A stretch of 51,578 bases of DNA. Source: Serpentinimonas barnesii. Lineage in GTDB: Bacteria > Pseudomonadota > Gammaproteobacteria > Burkholderiales > Burkholderiaceae_C. The notes under the pieces were generated by a model. It made no database searches and was not told the origin of the DNA. It was given only the letters and a program-made list of their open reading frames with translations. Positions 29,101 to 35,658 of this stretch are shown in pieces. The DNA lies in the NCBI RefSeq assembly GCF_000696225.1, contig NZ_BAWN01000022.1, positions 1 to 51,578 of the forward strand. The letters are read 5' to 3'. A program made the position numbers and the translations under genes. Each line of letters starts with the position of its first letter. Within the stretch, counting starts at the first letter, position 1.

Positions 29101-32100
29101 TGTTGTCGAGGTAGGCGCCCAAGGTGTCGCCGTTGACGTCGTCGGACAAGCCCGCAAAGCTCAGGGTCTGCAGGCCGGGGGTGACGTTGCTAAAGACCAA
29201 GGCAATGCCGGTCCAGCCGTTGTTGCCCGGGGTCTGGGTGGCGGTTACGCCAGAGGGCGTAGTGATGCTGACAACGCCGTTGGCATCGGCGCTGATGGTG
29301 ACTTGCACGCCGTTGAGGCTCACGGTCATGCCGCTGTCGGCGGGGTCGGCCGGGCGCGGCTGGTAATCGAAAGACATGCCAAAGGTGCTGCCGGGCACGT
29401 CGATCCGGGTCGTGAGCACGCTCAGGGTGTTGGGGCTGGCGCTGCCGCCAGCTAGGTTGTGCGCTTCGAGCTCGGCCTTGTTGTTGCCGTCAGAGGGCAG
29501 CGCGCCACCGACGTCGCCGCGCTGGATTTCAATGCCGGCTGCGTTGAGCGTCCAGACGATGCCGTCGTTGCCGGTGAGGGTGCGACCGCCTTCGCCAACG
29601 ACGAACCAGCCGCCTTGGTTGGGCTCGTTGGTGACAAAGCCCTCGAAGGATTCGCGCAGGGCTTGGGTCGGGGAGGTGGTGATGCTCGGCACATCGTCTT
29701 TGACCGACAGGTTGAAGGTGGCAGTGGCCGCGTCACCGTCGCGGTCGGTGGCCACGACCCCGATGGAGCCGAGGTTGAGCACCTGCTCGCCATTGCCGAC
29801 GGCGTGGCGCAGGTTGTCCGACAGGGTGGCGGTGACGGTGACGTTGCCGGTTTGGCCGTGCGCGATGCTCGTCGGGGCGCTCAGGGTGAGGGTGAGGGCG
29901 ACTTGGGTGGTGTTGGCAAAGGTGGCGGTGACGGTTTGGCCATCTGTGCTGCGCGTCCAAACAAGTTCGTCGCCGGTGACAGCATTGGTGTTGCGCACCA
30001 GTTGCGCCAAGCTGGTGGAGAAAGCAAAGCCCGACAGGTCGTCCGAGCCGGCGGCGAAGCTCACGCTTGCTTGGACTGATTCGAGGGTGCTGGCCGGGTT
30101 GCTGCCGCTGGCGTTGGCATTGCCCAGCGCTTCTTCGTCCAGCGCCAGCGTGACCGGGCCGCCTGCTCTCGGGTCAGTGCCGTCTTTTACCGTAATGCGG
30201 TGGCTGTCGGACTGCGTATCGCCATCGGCATCGGTGACGCGGACGGAGAAGTCGAAGCTAACGCCGCTGGGGTTGTTCAGGTTCGGGTTCGGGTCGAAGC
30301 TCCAAGTGCCGCCGCTGATGACGGTCAGGGTGCCGATGTTTTGGTTGCCCACCGTCACGGCGATGGGGCTGCCGAGGACATGGTCTTGGCCGCCTACGCG
30401 CACCACGATCGACGAACCCGCTTGGTCGGCACCCACGGCATCACGCCACGTACCTGTGATCGGGCTGGCAGCGTCCTCACGCACCCATGTCGGTCCTTCG
30501 ATATCCGGGTCACGCGGAATGTCGTCGATAACGACAATGCTCAAGGCGTTGCTCAGCGTGAGCGCGTCGCCGTCGAAGTCGGTGGCCACGATGGCCGAGG
30601 ACAGGTCCAAGGTGCGCGAGTTCTCGCCGTTGCCCGAGGCATGGTCGATCGGGGCGCGCAAGGTGAAGGTGTAGCCGCCGTTGGTTTGCAGCACCAGCGT
30701 GAAGACGGTTGTGTTGCCTGCGCTGGCGGTGAGCGTGTTGCCGCTGACGGCGTAGGTGACGGCCACACCACCGGAAGTCAGGGTTGGCAGGCCGGTGGTG
30801 ACCGGGTTCAGGCTGAAGGTGAGGCCTTCGTCGGCACCTGCCTCGACTTGGCCAGAAACGCTGCCGCTTTCCACCAAGCCAAGGTTTGGCCACTCCCGAT
30901 TGCCGCCGGGCAGCGCTTCTTCTTCAACCGTGCCGCCAGCGGGTTTCCAACCGTCGAGCTTGGGCACGTCGTCGGTCACGTTGAGGGTGAAGCCTTGGCT
31001 GAGCGTGAGGGCGTCGCCATCGGCGTCGGTGGCGCGGATGACGGAGGAGAGGTCGAGCGCCAAGCTGTTCGCGCCCTGACCGGTTGCGTGGTCGAGCTGG
31101 TCGAACAGGCGGAAGGTGTAGTTGCCGTTGGGCTGGAGTTCGAGCGTGAAGACGGTGCGCGCCGCATCCCCGGTGCCTGCCGTCGCGGTCAGCGTGTTGC
31201 CGCTGACGGTGTAGCTCAGGCCCGCGCCCTTGGAGCTGAGGTTCTGGCTTGCAAGGGCCGTGAAATCGGTGGCCAAGCCAAAGCCGTTGGCACCCGCACC
31301 ATCGGCACCAAAGCTGACCAAGGTGGCCAGCGAGCCGCTGACTTGGGCGGGGCCTCGATCTTGGCCCGGGCCGCCCGTCAAGGAGCCGTCGGCGTTGCCA
31401 TCGTTGGGCGAGGTGCCGCTGGACAAGCGCGTGTTGATGTCGTTTTCGGCCACAGTGGCGCTCACCGAGCGCTCGGCCACGGCCACTGGCACATCGTCGA
31501 TGATGTCGATGCGCACCGTCACGCCGCCGGGCACGGCGTCGCCGTCGCCGTCGACGGCGTTGAAGATGAAGCCGCTTTCCAGCAGGCTCACCACGTTGTC
31601 GTGCGGGCCGCTGATGAGCAGGTTGTCGAGCAGGGTGACGGTGTAGCTGCCGTCGGCGTTGACCTGCAGGCTGACGGCGGCACCGCTGTCGCCTGTTTGC
31701 ACTTGGCCGTTGGCACCAAGGAAGACCGTGGCTGAACCACCGGTCGGCACCGTAGCCGCGCCGCCGTTCCAGCTCACCCCGGTGACGCGGCCAAAGCCGT
31801 CGGCACCCCAGTTGACGTTGTCCACAATCGTGCCGCTGGCGCTGAGCAACTCGGGCATGCCGTCGTTGCCTTCGCTCTCGCCCGTGCCGCGCAAGGCACG
31901 CAGGTCGTCTTCGTCCAAGGTGTGGGTGTCGGTGACGCCCTCTTTGAGGCTCGGGCCGTCGTCGGCAATGCTCACCAAGCGCCCCACATCGACCGTGGCG
32001 GTGGCGGTGTCGCCGTCGGCGTCGGTGGCGGTCAGGCGCAGGCTGATGACGCCTGCTGCAAGGCTGACGCTGTCGTTGGGGTCGTTGGCGTTGCCATGCA

Positions 32101-33883
32101 CCACGGCGCGCTGCTGGTCGAAGCTGACCACGCCGGTGGTGGGGTTGACGCTCATGACGAAGACGGTCTGCTCGGTACCGTTTTCAGTCACGACGCCACG
32201 CACGTTGCCGTTGGCATCCACGGTGATCAGCACGGCTTGGCCGCTGGTGGTGTCGATCAGGCCGGTTTCGTCCCCAGCCTCGGCCTCCAGTGTGTACAGC
32301 TTGCCGCCGCCCAAGGCCGGCCCATCGGCACCAAAGCTGACGGTGAAGTGCACCGTGCCGGGGTCGGAGGTGTCATCGAGTGCGAAGTTGGTCTCGTCAA
32401 CCGTCAACTGGGGCGATGGAAGCGGCCCATAGCCATTGGACGGAGAGGTGTCGTCGAAATAGTATTCCTCATCGGGGATCCGCCCGACCAACTCGATCAC
32501 CGGGATGTCATCGAGCACATCAACGTTGACGCGCACGCCACCCACGATCGGGTCGCCGTCGCCATCGACGGCGCTGATGGTGAAGCCGCCTTGCAGCAAC
32601 GCTTGCAGGTCTTCGCCTTGGATGCCGTGCGTTTGGGCGCGCAGCAGCTCAAATTCGTATGTGCCGTCAGCGCCCAGCGTGAGCCGGATGGCGGCGCTGT
32701 CGGTCGTGCCCAGCGAGCCGTTGGCGTTGATGTACAAGGTGGCGCTGGAGTTGGGCTGCACCGCCGCGCTGCCGCCGCTCCAACTCACGCCGGTGACGCG
32801 GCCAAAGCCGTCGGCGCCCCAGTTGACGTTGTCCACGATGTTGCCGCTGGCGATGGTGGAGCCGCTGCCGGCGCTTTCGCCGATGCGGCTATCGTCTGCA
32901 TTGCCGTTGGGGAGGCCGTCTTCGTCGAGCTCGATCACGTCGGCACGCGGCACCAGCCCGCCTTCACCTTCATCCTGCACGGCCACCGGCACATCGTCTT
33001 GCACATTGAGTTGCAGGTTGATGGTGAGGTAACCGCCGGTGCCTGCCGTGCCGACGAGGGCGATCGGGCTCAGGGCCAGCAGCTCTTCGAGGGTGCCGGA
33101 GGTGGGGTGGTTGAGCGCGCCGACCACGGTGAGGGTGTAGGTGCCGTCGGGCTGCACGAAGAGCAGCACCGCGGGCGCCGTGGTGGCACCGGGTGGGATG
33201 ACTTGGCCGTTGGCGTCGAAAGCCAGGGTGCTGCCGCCGGGCGCAATGGCGATGAAGCCCAAGCCCGGCACGCTGAAGCTGCTAAGAAAGCCGCCGATGC
33301 CGGTGAGGAAGTTGCCGCTCAGGGTGAAGGGCAGGCCGTCTTCGGTTTCGTCGTTGCCTTCGAGCAGGGGGTTGGATTCTTCTTCGAGCGTGAAGGCCAG
33401 ATCGACGGTGACGGGGGCCGGAGCGCCTTCGATCACGTCGTCCACGTCAGCGGCGGCGGCATTGAACTGGAACGCCAGCGGATCAACCGGTTCGGTCACG
33501 CGCAGCAGGCGCACAAAGTCGCTGCCCTCGCCGGCACCGGCGGCCACAGCACCGGCGGCGGCGGGGTCCACTTGCTCCAGCAGGTCTAGGCCTTGCTCCA
33601 GAATCTGGACGATTTCGGCCACGGTGGTGGGTTGCACAGCGGCGTCGGCGGCTTGCGGGGTGGCGTCGGTAAGGGCGACGGTTTCATCGACGCGCAGCGC
33701 CTGGTTGGGGCCCATGGCTAGGGTTTGGCCGTCGGCCAGCAGCAGCTCGACGCGGGCGCCGGCTTGGGTGCGGATGACGTCGCCGCGCTGCACGACCTCG
33801 CCCACTTGCAGGGCACGGGTGGTGCCGTCGGCCTTGACGATGACGGCGTTGCCGGTAACGGCGGTGACGGTGGCTTGGCTCAT
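23123..33883 (-). CDS. Giant LapA-type repeat adhesin (RTX, type I secreted)
   Basis: The 3586-residue protein is a cell-surface biofilm adhesin. Residues 1-125 form a LapA-type retention module: VTAVTGNAVIVKADGTTRAL, then LLADGQTLAMGPNQAL, then a helix ending DPAAAG (106-111). The last is a probable cleavage site for a LapG protease. A long array of Ig-like/T1SS-143-type repeats follows, marked by about ten D-D-x-P borders. Calx-beta-like domains lie near 1938-2056 and 2500-2636. A von Willebrand A domain lies near 2810-2985, with metal site DLSGSM. RTX nonapeptides (GGDGNDTLG type) lie near 3417-3468, and a C-terminal type I secretion target ends in ILARLRDGGHLRTD. A GGAG site precedes the ATG. 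No exporter, LapD or LapG lies in the window. Confidence 0.93.
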   Translation of the reverse strand: MSQATVTAVTGNAVIVKADGTTRALQVGEVVQRGDVIRTQAGARVELLLADGQTLAMGPNQALRVDETVALTDATPQAADAAVQPTTVAEIVQILEQGLDLLEQVDPAAAGAVAAGAGEGSDFVRLLRVTEPVDPLAFQFNAAAADVDDVIEGAPAPVTVDLAFTLEEESNPLLEGNDETEDGLPFTLSGNFLTGIGGFLSSFSVPGLGFIAIAPGGSTLAFDANGQVIPPGATTAPAVLLFVQPDGTYTLTVVGALNHPTSGTLEELLALSPIALVGTAGTGGYLTINLQLNVQDDVPVAVQDEGEGGLVPRADVIELDEDGLPNGNADDSRIGESAGSGSTIASGNIVDNVNWGADGFGRVTGVSWSGGSAAVQPNSSATLYINANGSLGTTDSAAIRLTLGADGTYEFELLRAQTHGIQGEDLQALLQGGFTISAVDGDGDPIVGGVRVNVDVLDDIPVIELVGRIPDEEYYFDDTSPSNGYGPLPSPQLTVDETNFALDDTSDPGTVHFTVSFGADGPALGGGKLYTLEAEAGDETGLIDTTSGQAVLITVDANGNVRGVVTENGTEQTVFVMSVNPTTGVVSFDQQRAVVHGNANDPNDSVSLAAGVISLRLTATDADGDTATATVDVGRLVSIADDGPSLKEGVTDTHTLDEDDLRALRGTGESEGNDGMPELLSASGTIVDNVNWGADGFGRVTGVSWNGGAATVPTGGSATVFLGANGQVQTGDSGAAVSLQVNADGSYTVTLLDNLLISGPHDNVVSLLESGFIFNAVDGDGDAVPGGVTVRIDIIDDVPVAVAERSVSATVAENDINTRLSSGTSPNDGNADGSLTGGPGQDRGPAQVSGSLATLVSFGADGAGANGFGLATDFTALASQNLSSKGAGLSYTVSGNTLTATAGTGDAARTVFTLELQPNGNYTFRLFDQLDHATGQGANSLALDLSSVIRATDADGDALTLSQGFTLNVTDDVPKLDGWKPAGGTVEEEALPGGNREWPNLGLVESGSVSGQVEAGADEGLTFSLNPVTTGLPTLTSGGVAVTYAVSGNTLTASAGNTTVFTLVLQTNGGYTFTLRAPIDHASGNGENSRTLDLSSAIVATDFDGDALTLSNALSIVVIDDIPRDPDIEGPTWVREDAASPITGTWRDAVGADQAGSSIVVRVGGQDHVLGSPIAVTVGNQNIGTLTVISGGTWSFDPNPNLNNPSGVSFDFSVRVTDADGDTQSDSHRITVKDGTDPRAGGPVTLALDEEALGNANASGSNPASTLESVQASVSFAAGSDDLSGFAFSTSLAQLVRNTNAVTGDELVWTRSTDGQTVTATFANTTQVALTLTLSAPTSIAHGQTGNVTVTATLSDNLRHAVGNGEQVLNLGSIGVVATDRDGDAATATFNLSVKDDVPSITTSPTQALRESFEGFVTNEPNQGGWFVVGEGGRTLTGNDGIVWTLNAAGIEIQRGDVGGALPSDGNNKAELEAHNLAGGSASPNTLSVLTTRIDVPGSTFGMSFDYQPRPADPADSGMTVSLNGVQVTISADANGVVSITTPSGVTATQTPGNNGWTGIALVFSNVTPGLQTLSFAGLSDDVNGDTLGAYLDNIRLSANNPLLVDETLMGTDASGGGAAQRFTVSFGADGAAASNGGKTYDLLATNGTPTGLTDTLSEAFVVIRLGTGADAGKVFGVAGIGGPTVFVMSVNPATGVVTFDQQRAVVHGNPNNPNDSVSLNPNVISLRLTATDGDGDTATATVDVGRLVSILDDGPSIDVALATNGSALPVLTTQDAQTIDTVSSNITTAVSDTASGNFANRFTVTPTPSADGTSGAGTHITTYALGVGQAVTGLTAGGLPVALYLSNGKLLGSTATASGGVTAANTVFEISVTATGQVTLTQHSEIDHAISGSLVGLSAGSVLLTANASITDGDGDTARDSETLDISAQFKFEDGTPPVVSIRANPATVDEDGNLDVTFTVSLDRASATATVVTIGLSGSAAEGTDYVVTGLPGTSTRTVTIPAGQTSVTFIANPTPDLIDEANETVIATISAASGATVNPAANSATATIVDNDDTPTIGDATTSVSEEGLTIVGIPDDAGTPDSTNNASASGNITLTGNGLASLTVALTVPSSPTTIGGTTLTWSHGANPAVLIGSSGTTPVIQITLNGGNTAVGAGATSVSYTVTLLQPIQHPTINVEDVLSLSVGLSISDGVNPPDTGSISVTIEDDMPVITSADNLTLANQVTSLTGNINGLLFGADGPATLQALRLSDWPDQPGITESLSTDGRTLTATIEGSSTVFYTLVLNDSGSYTFNLVTPQPTQTIAIGSQFGAGGPVETIAVNAGTNVVTFDGLLFNNAGGVGTPQNPGTTSGDDNLNPNNIGFGMKNGNLNHNEGFRASMTSPADGLSFTVEGAGGNINQVTVEWRAYEADGTTLVDAGSLTLSGLKSAGQLASIQSDAEFSLVDVRFVMDSNESVRIQNFSVIDRINPPNLELGFQVTATDRDGDAATANFTVNVNPGSVPTVQVGAPGTATGDITVPEGQPAVFEVLVNHAAAGSKLALTLADGTALNPAISPADYSRQVFEFSLNGGTTWSNYSSAISLPAGSSSVLVRTSTVNDLLDENDETFTLGATLTSSSTVVSDTATATIVDNDTVPTIGGASASVSEEGLSNGIADTTGTPDTTNDASASGSLNIVRNGSAPLTVGLLIDGLPTSLGETAITWTYGTSGAVLIASAGADAVLRISLNGGSPSVTSGTGTSVGYQVELLRPIQHPNKGVEDVVNFNVRVQLTDGTNPAASANLNVAIEDDMPAVPQAINVSVNEIGQANHNVMFILDLSGSMDDDALPAAGTQTRLSVAKDAMERLINTYDGMGDVMVRIVTFSDVAAAVGDAWMTATAARNWISALANDAGSGFTNFDAALNAAMTAFESPGKIPTGVNVSYFLSDGEPNRGSDQLNEHGPTAATTDDSGIGTQEQARWEAFLRTNDIKSFALGMGAGLVVNSGEIDDELDPIAFDGIAEQNLSPIAVTDLSQLSQVLSGTVSSGSTVSGNLLTDGTPDARFGADGAGTRPIHSVTFNNVEHTSASTLFNAGTQTLTLVASGGTLSVNFATGAYSFTTSANPNDSTNAFTYKLVDRDGDTASGALNINVIDHQPVANHDSATASEGNWIIGSASNRNVQVLQPESWSTTSTTTSVAGKWEINPDHLGSALTLETSDFTFAANAANPATVRFDIDVDGHRSGDVVRVELVNNATGLVVGNPLTFSNDADNQTFTVTTGGTYRLRLVGDDNTSGDNLKAYLDDLQVISRTFTPARWVTQSVATPNMLWVAGMMAVGNVLANDDVGLEGGVVSQVTVGGRVTNVAVSGETVIVGQFGSLSINAQGAYTYTPNQRDNPNGAQDVFSYTLLQPDGDTATANLTVNLTNFPYSTTNSSSAELVGGGDGNDTLGGLGGNDVVYGGAGNDTLSGGDGNDLVMGGTGNDTLTGGLGADVFAWRLGDQGSTGNPARDVITDFNPGQGDALDLRDLLQGETGNPLSNYLRFDTEGGKLVLQVDHDGGGTFEPTQNIVFDNFASQAALAQALGMSGSPSEADILARLRDGGHLRTD
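28621..28832 (-). repeat. 212-base repeat inside the adhesin gene, copy 1
   Basis: It is nearly identical over its full length to 31957-32168. It encodes the end of a DUF5801-like module (VFVMSVNP, FDQQRAVVHGN, VISLRLTATDGDGDTATATV, VGRLVSI). Both copies have the same length without gaps, which suggests recent duplication or conversion. Confidence 0.8.
31769..31825 (-). repeat. 57-base repeat inside the adhesin gene, copy 1
   Basis: It encodes VDNVNWGADGFGRVTGVSW with few base changes from 32780-32836. It marks the start of a repeated Ig-like module. Confidence 0.75.
31957..32168 (-). repeat. 212-base repeat inside the adhesin gene, copy 2
   Basis: This is the partner of 28621-28832, coding the same module end. 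Recombination between the copies would remove or duplicate about 3.3 kb in frame. Confidence 0.8.
32780..32836 (-). repeat. 57-base repeat inside the adhesin gene, copy 2
   Basis: This is the partner of 31769-31825, about 1 kb away, in frame, encoding the same module start. Confidence 0.75.
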
Positions 33884-34014
33884 GGTGGCGCTCCAGTGGT
33901 ATATGACGATGGGCGCAGCTTAAGGGCTGGTGGCGGCCTTTGGCAATTGGACTTTGGTACAGTTTTGCGGGCTTGCAGGGCAAATGCGGGTTTTCCACTA
34001 CTGGCCGGAGTCCC

Positions 34015-34043
34015 TTGACAAAAACAACAAAAGTGTTCAGTAT
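34015..34043 (+). promoter_or_regulatory. Probable promoter of the hicA-hicB locus
   Basis: A perfect TTGACA (34015-34020) is followed after 17 bases by CAGTAT, a weak -10. The start codon of the hicA remnant is 7 bases further on. Surrounding sequence is AT-rich compared with the rest of the window. The 166-base gap 33884-34049 also contains the divergent adhesin promoter, for which no single candidate is clear. Confidence 0.45.
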
Positions 34044-34049
34044 CACCAC

Positions 34050-34162
34050 ATGAACTCGAAGCAGATGAAGAAATGGCTTGAGCAGCAAGGCCTATGCACG
34101 GTACATCTGAATTGGGCAAGGGGCTGGAAGCGGCGATCAAACGCCAGTTGGGCTTGAAATGA
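34050..34162 (+). pseudogene. hicA: hicA toxin gene with internal deletion
   Basis: The first 14 codons read MNSKQMKKWLEQQG, the usual HicA N-terminus. The end, in a different frame, reads PMHGTSELGKGLEAAIKRQLGLK followed by a TGA at 34160-34162, the usual HicA C-terminus. The middle, including the catalytic His region (normally G-S-H), is missing, and the junction is out of frame. The encoded product would be a 35-residue fusion lacking the toxin active site, so it is a dead toxin. HicA is normally a 60-80-residue mRNA interferase. The hicB gene that follows is intact. Confidence 0.85.
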
Positions 34163-34173
34163 GAGGTGTGGCC

Positions 34174-34593
34174 ATGTTCGATTACCCCGTAGATCTGACG
34201 ACTGATGAGAATGGTACGGTGCTGGTGACTTTTCCCGATGTACCCGAAGCCATCACTTTTGGCGCAGATGAGGATGAGGCACTGTTGCTGGCGGTGGATG
34301 CACTGGAGACCGGACTCTCGTTCTATGTCGATGCGCGCAAGCCACTGCCGACGCCTTCCTCTGCGCAGGGCCGTGCAACGGTGCGGCCTTCAGCCTTGGA
34401 GTGTGCAAAACTCGGGGTGTATCAAGCGATGACCGAGCAAGGCTTGCGCAAGACGGATCTGGCACGTCGTCTGGGCTGGCATCTGCCTCAGGTGGATCGC
34501 CTGTTTGATCTTTCTCACGCTTCACGCTTCGATCAACTCGAAGCTGCAGCCCGTGCGCTGGGTCGGCATATCGAGGTGCGTGTTTCCCAGTGA
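34174..34593 (+). CDS. hicB: HicB-type antitoxin
   Basis: The 139-residue protein has a HicB-like domain (FDYPVDLTTDENGTVLVTFPDVPEA, ALLLAVDALETGL). A C-terminal helix-turn-helix (TDLARRLGWHLPQVDRLFDL) binds the operon promoter. I chose ATG 34174 because GAGAGGT precedes it at a proper distance; an in-frame ATG at 34159 is possible. The cognate toxin gene upstream is broken, so this antitoxin is either a relic kept as a regulator or acts on a toxin elsewhere. Confidence 0.9.
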   Translation: MFDYPVDLTTDENGTVLVTFPDVPEAITFGADEDEALLLAVDALETGLSFYVDARKPLPTPSSAQGRATVRPSALECAKLGVYQAMTEQGLRKTDLARRLGWHLPQVDRLFDLSHASRFDQLEAAARALGRHIEVRVSQ

Positions 34594-34671
34594 GGCTTGG
34601 GCAATCGGGTCAGACCACGGTTTTTTCAACTCCCTTCAGATGCAATGCACTGCCCCCCAGAGCGACCACCC

Positions 34672-35070
34672 ATGATTGACCCGCCCACCGATGACTGCGC
34701 CCGCCTGCAGACGGCGCTGCGCGGTTTCGATGGCTTGGAGTTTGCCGTGCTGGTGGGCAGCCGCGCCCAAGGCACGGCCCATCCGGCCAGCGATTGGGAT
34801 GTGGCGCTGTGCTGGTCCAGCGCGCTGCCCCCGTTGCAGCGCTTCGAATGGCACGAGCAGGTACGCCAGCGCCTGGCCGCTGCGCTGTCGTGCAGCGCCG
34901 AGCAAATCGATTTGATCGACCTGGCGCAAGCCCGGCTGGCCTTGCGCGCCCAAGTCGCCGAAACCGGCTTGGTGCTGCACGGTGCCGACACCTTGGCCTG
35001 GGCGCGCTTCCTGCACCGGACATGGGCCGAGCTAGAAGATTTTTACTGGAGAAAGCACCATGCGGCTTGA
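34672..35070 (+). CDS. mntA: MntA-type minimal nucleotidyltransferase antitoxin
   Basis: The 132-residue protein has the nucleotidyltransferase motif GSRAQGTAHPASDWD, which is GS-X10-DxD. In the HepT/MntA (type VII) system MntA adds AMP to a Tyr of the HepT toxin and so silences it. The ATG at 34672 directly precedes the conserved region; a TTG 75 bases earlier is less likely. The gene overlaps the toxin gene by 11 bases, as usual for this pair. It follows hicB with a 78-base gap that shows nothing else. Confidence 0.88.
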   Translation: MIDPPTDDCARLQTALRGFDGLEFAVLVGSRAQGTAHPASDWDVALCWSSALPPLQRFEWHEQVRQRLAAALSCSAEQIDLIDLAQARLALRAQVAETGLVLHGADTLAWARFLHRTWAELEDFYWRKHHAA

Positions 35071-35503
35071 GCTGTACCAAGCCGAGTGCGAGCACGTGGC
35101 GCGCCTGCAGGCCGCCTTGCTGGAGCAGGCGCGCACCGGCCTGCTGCGCCCGGACGAGCCGCGCCTGTCGCCGCTGGAGCAGGCCGGGATGCTGCATGCG
35201 CTGCAAGTGAGCATAGAAAACGCGATCGGCAAAGCCAAGCACTGGCTCAAGGCGCTTGGGCAAGAGGTGCCCGTATCGGCTTACGATTCCTTTGCCGCCT
35301 TGAGCTTGGCAGGGGTCATTGATGCCGCGGCACTGGCGCAGTGGAATGCCGCCGTCGGGCTGCGCAAGCGCATCGTCCACGACTACATGAACGTGGACCT
35401 GACCCTGATCCAAGACCTCGTGCGCCAAGAAAAATACCGCTTCATCCTCGAATTTTTGCGCCGCCCGATCCACGACGAGCGGCCATCCAAGCCCCCTACA
35501 TAA
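35060..35503 (+). CDS. hepT: HepT-type toxin (HEPN ribonuclease)
   Basis: The 147-residue all-helical HEPN protein has the active motif RKRIVHDY, which is R-X4-H-X-Y. The Tyr is the residue adenylylated by MntA in studied systems, and the Arg and His form the RNase site. All key residues are present, so the toxin looks functional. It overlaps the upstream mntA gene by 11 bases. Unlike the neighbouring hicA it is not decayed. Confidence 0.88.
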   Translation: MRLELYQAECEHVARLQAALLEQARTGLLRPDEPRLSPLEQAGMLHALQVSIENAIGKAKHWLKALGQEVPVSAYDSFAALSLAGVIDAAALAQWNAAVGLRKRIVHDYMNVDLTLIQDLVRQEKYRFILEFLRRPIHDERPSKPPT

Positions 35504-35658
35504 GCCTCAGGAAACCCCCGTACCTCAGTCCACCTTTGCCGAGCAGCGGCGCCACCCCCCCCCAGAGCAGTTCCCGAAGTGGTGGCGCAGCCTGGTTGAT
35601 GAGGTGGCTCCGGACCCCGATTTCCGTGTCTCCGATTTCCGCTTGGTAAGATGTGGGT

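Noticed and set aside
23138-33923. Several long plus-strand open frames (up to 670 codons) opposite the adhesin gene
   Set aside because: They are antisense shadows of a GC-rich repetitive gene. Composition is Val/Gly/His- or Ser/Pro-rich and no domain is recognisable.
35555-35563. Run of nine C as a phase-variation switch
   Set aside because: It lies outside any gene with a start codon, and the frame around it is continuous without slippage.
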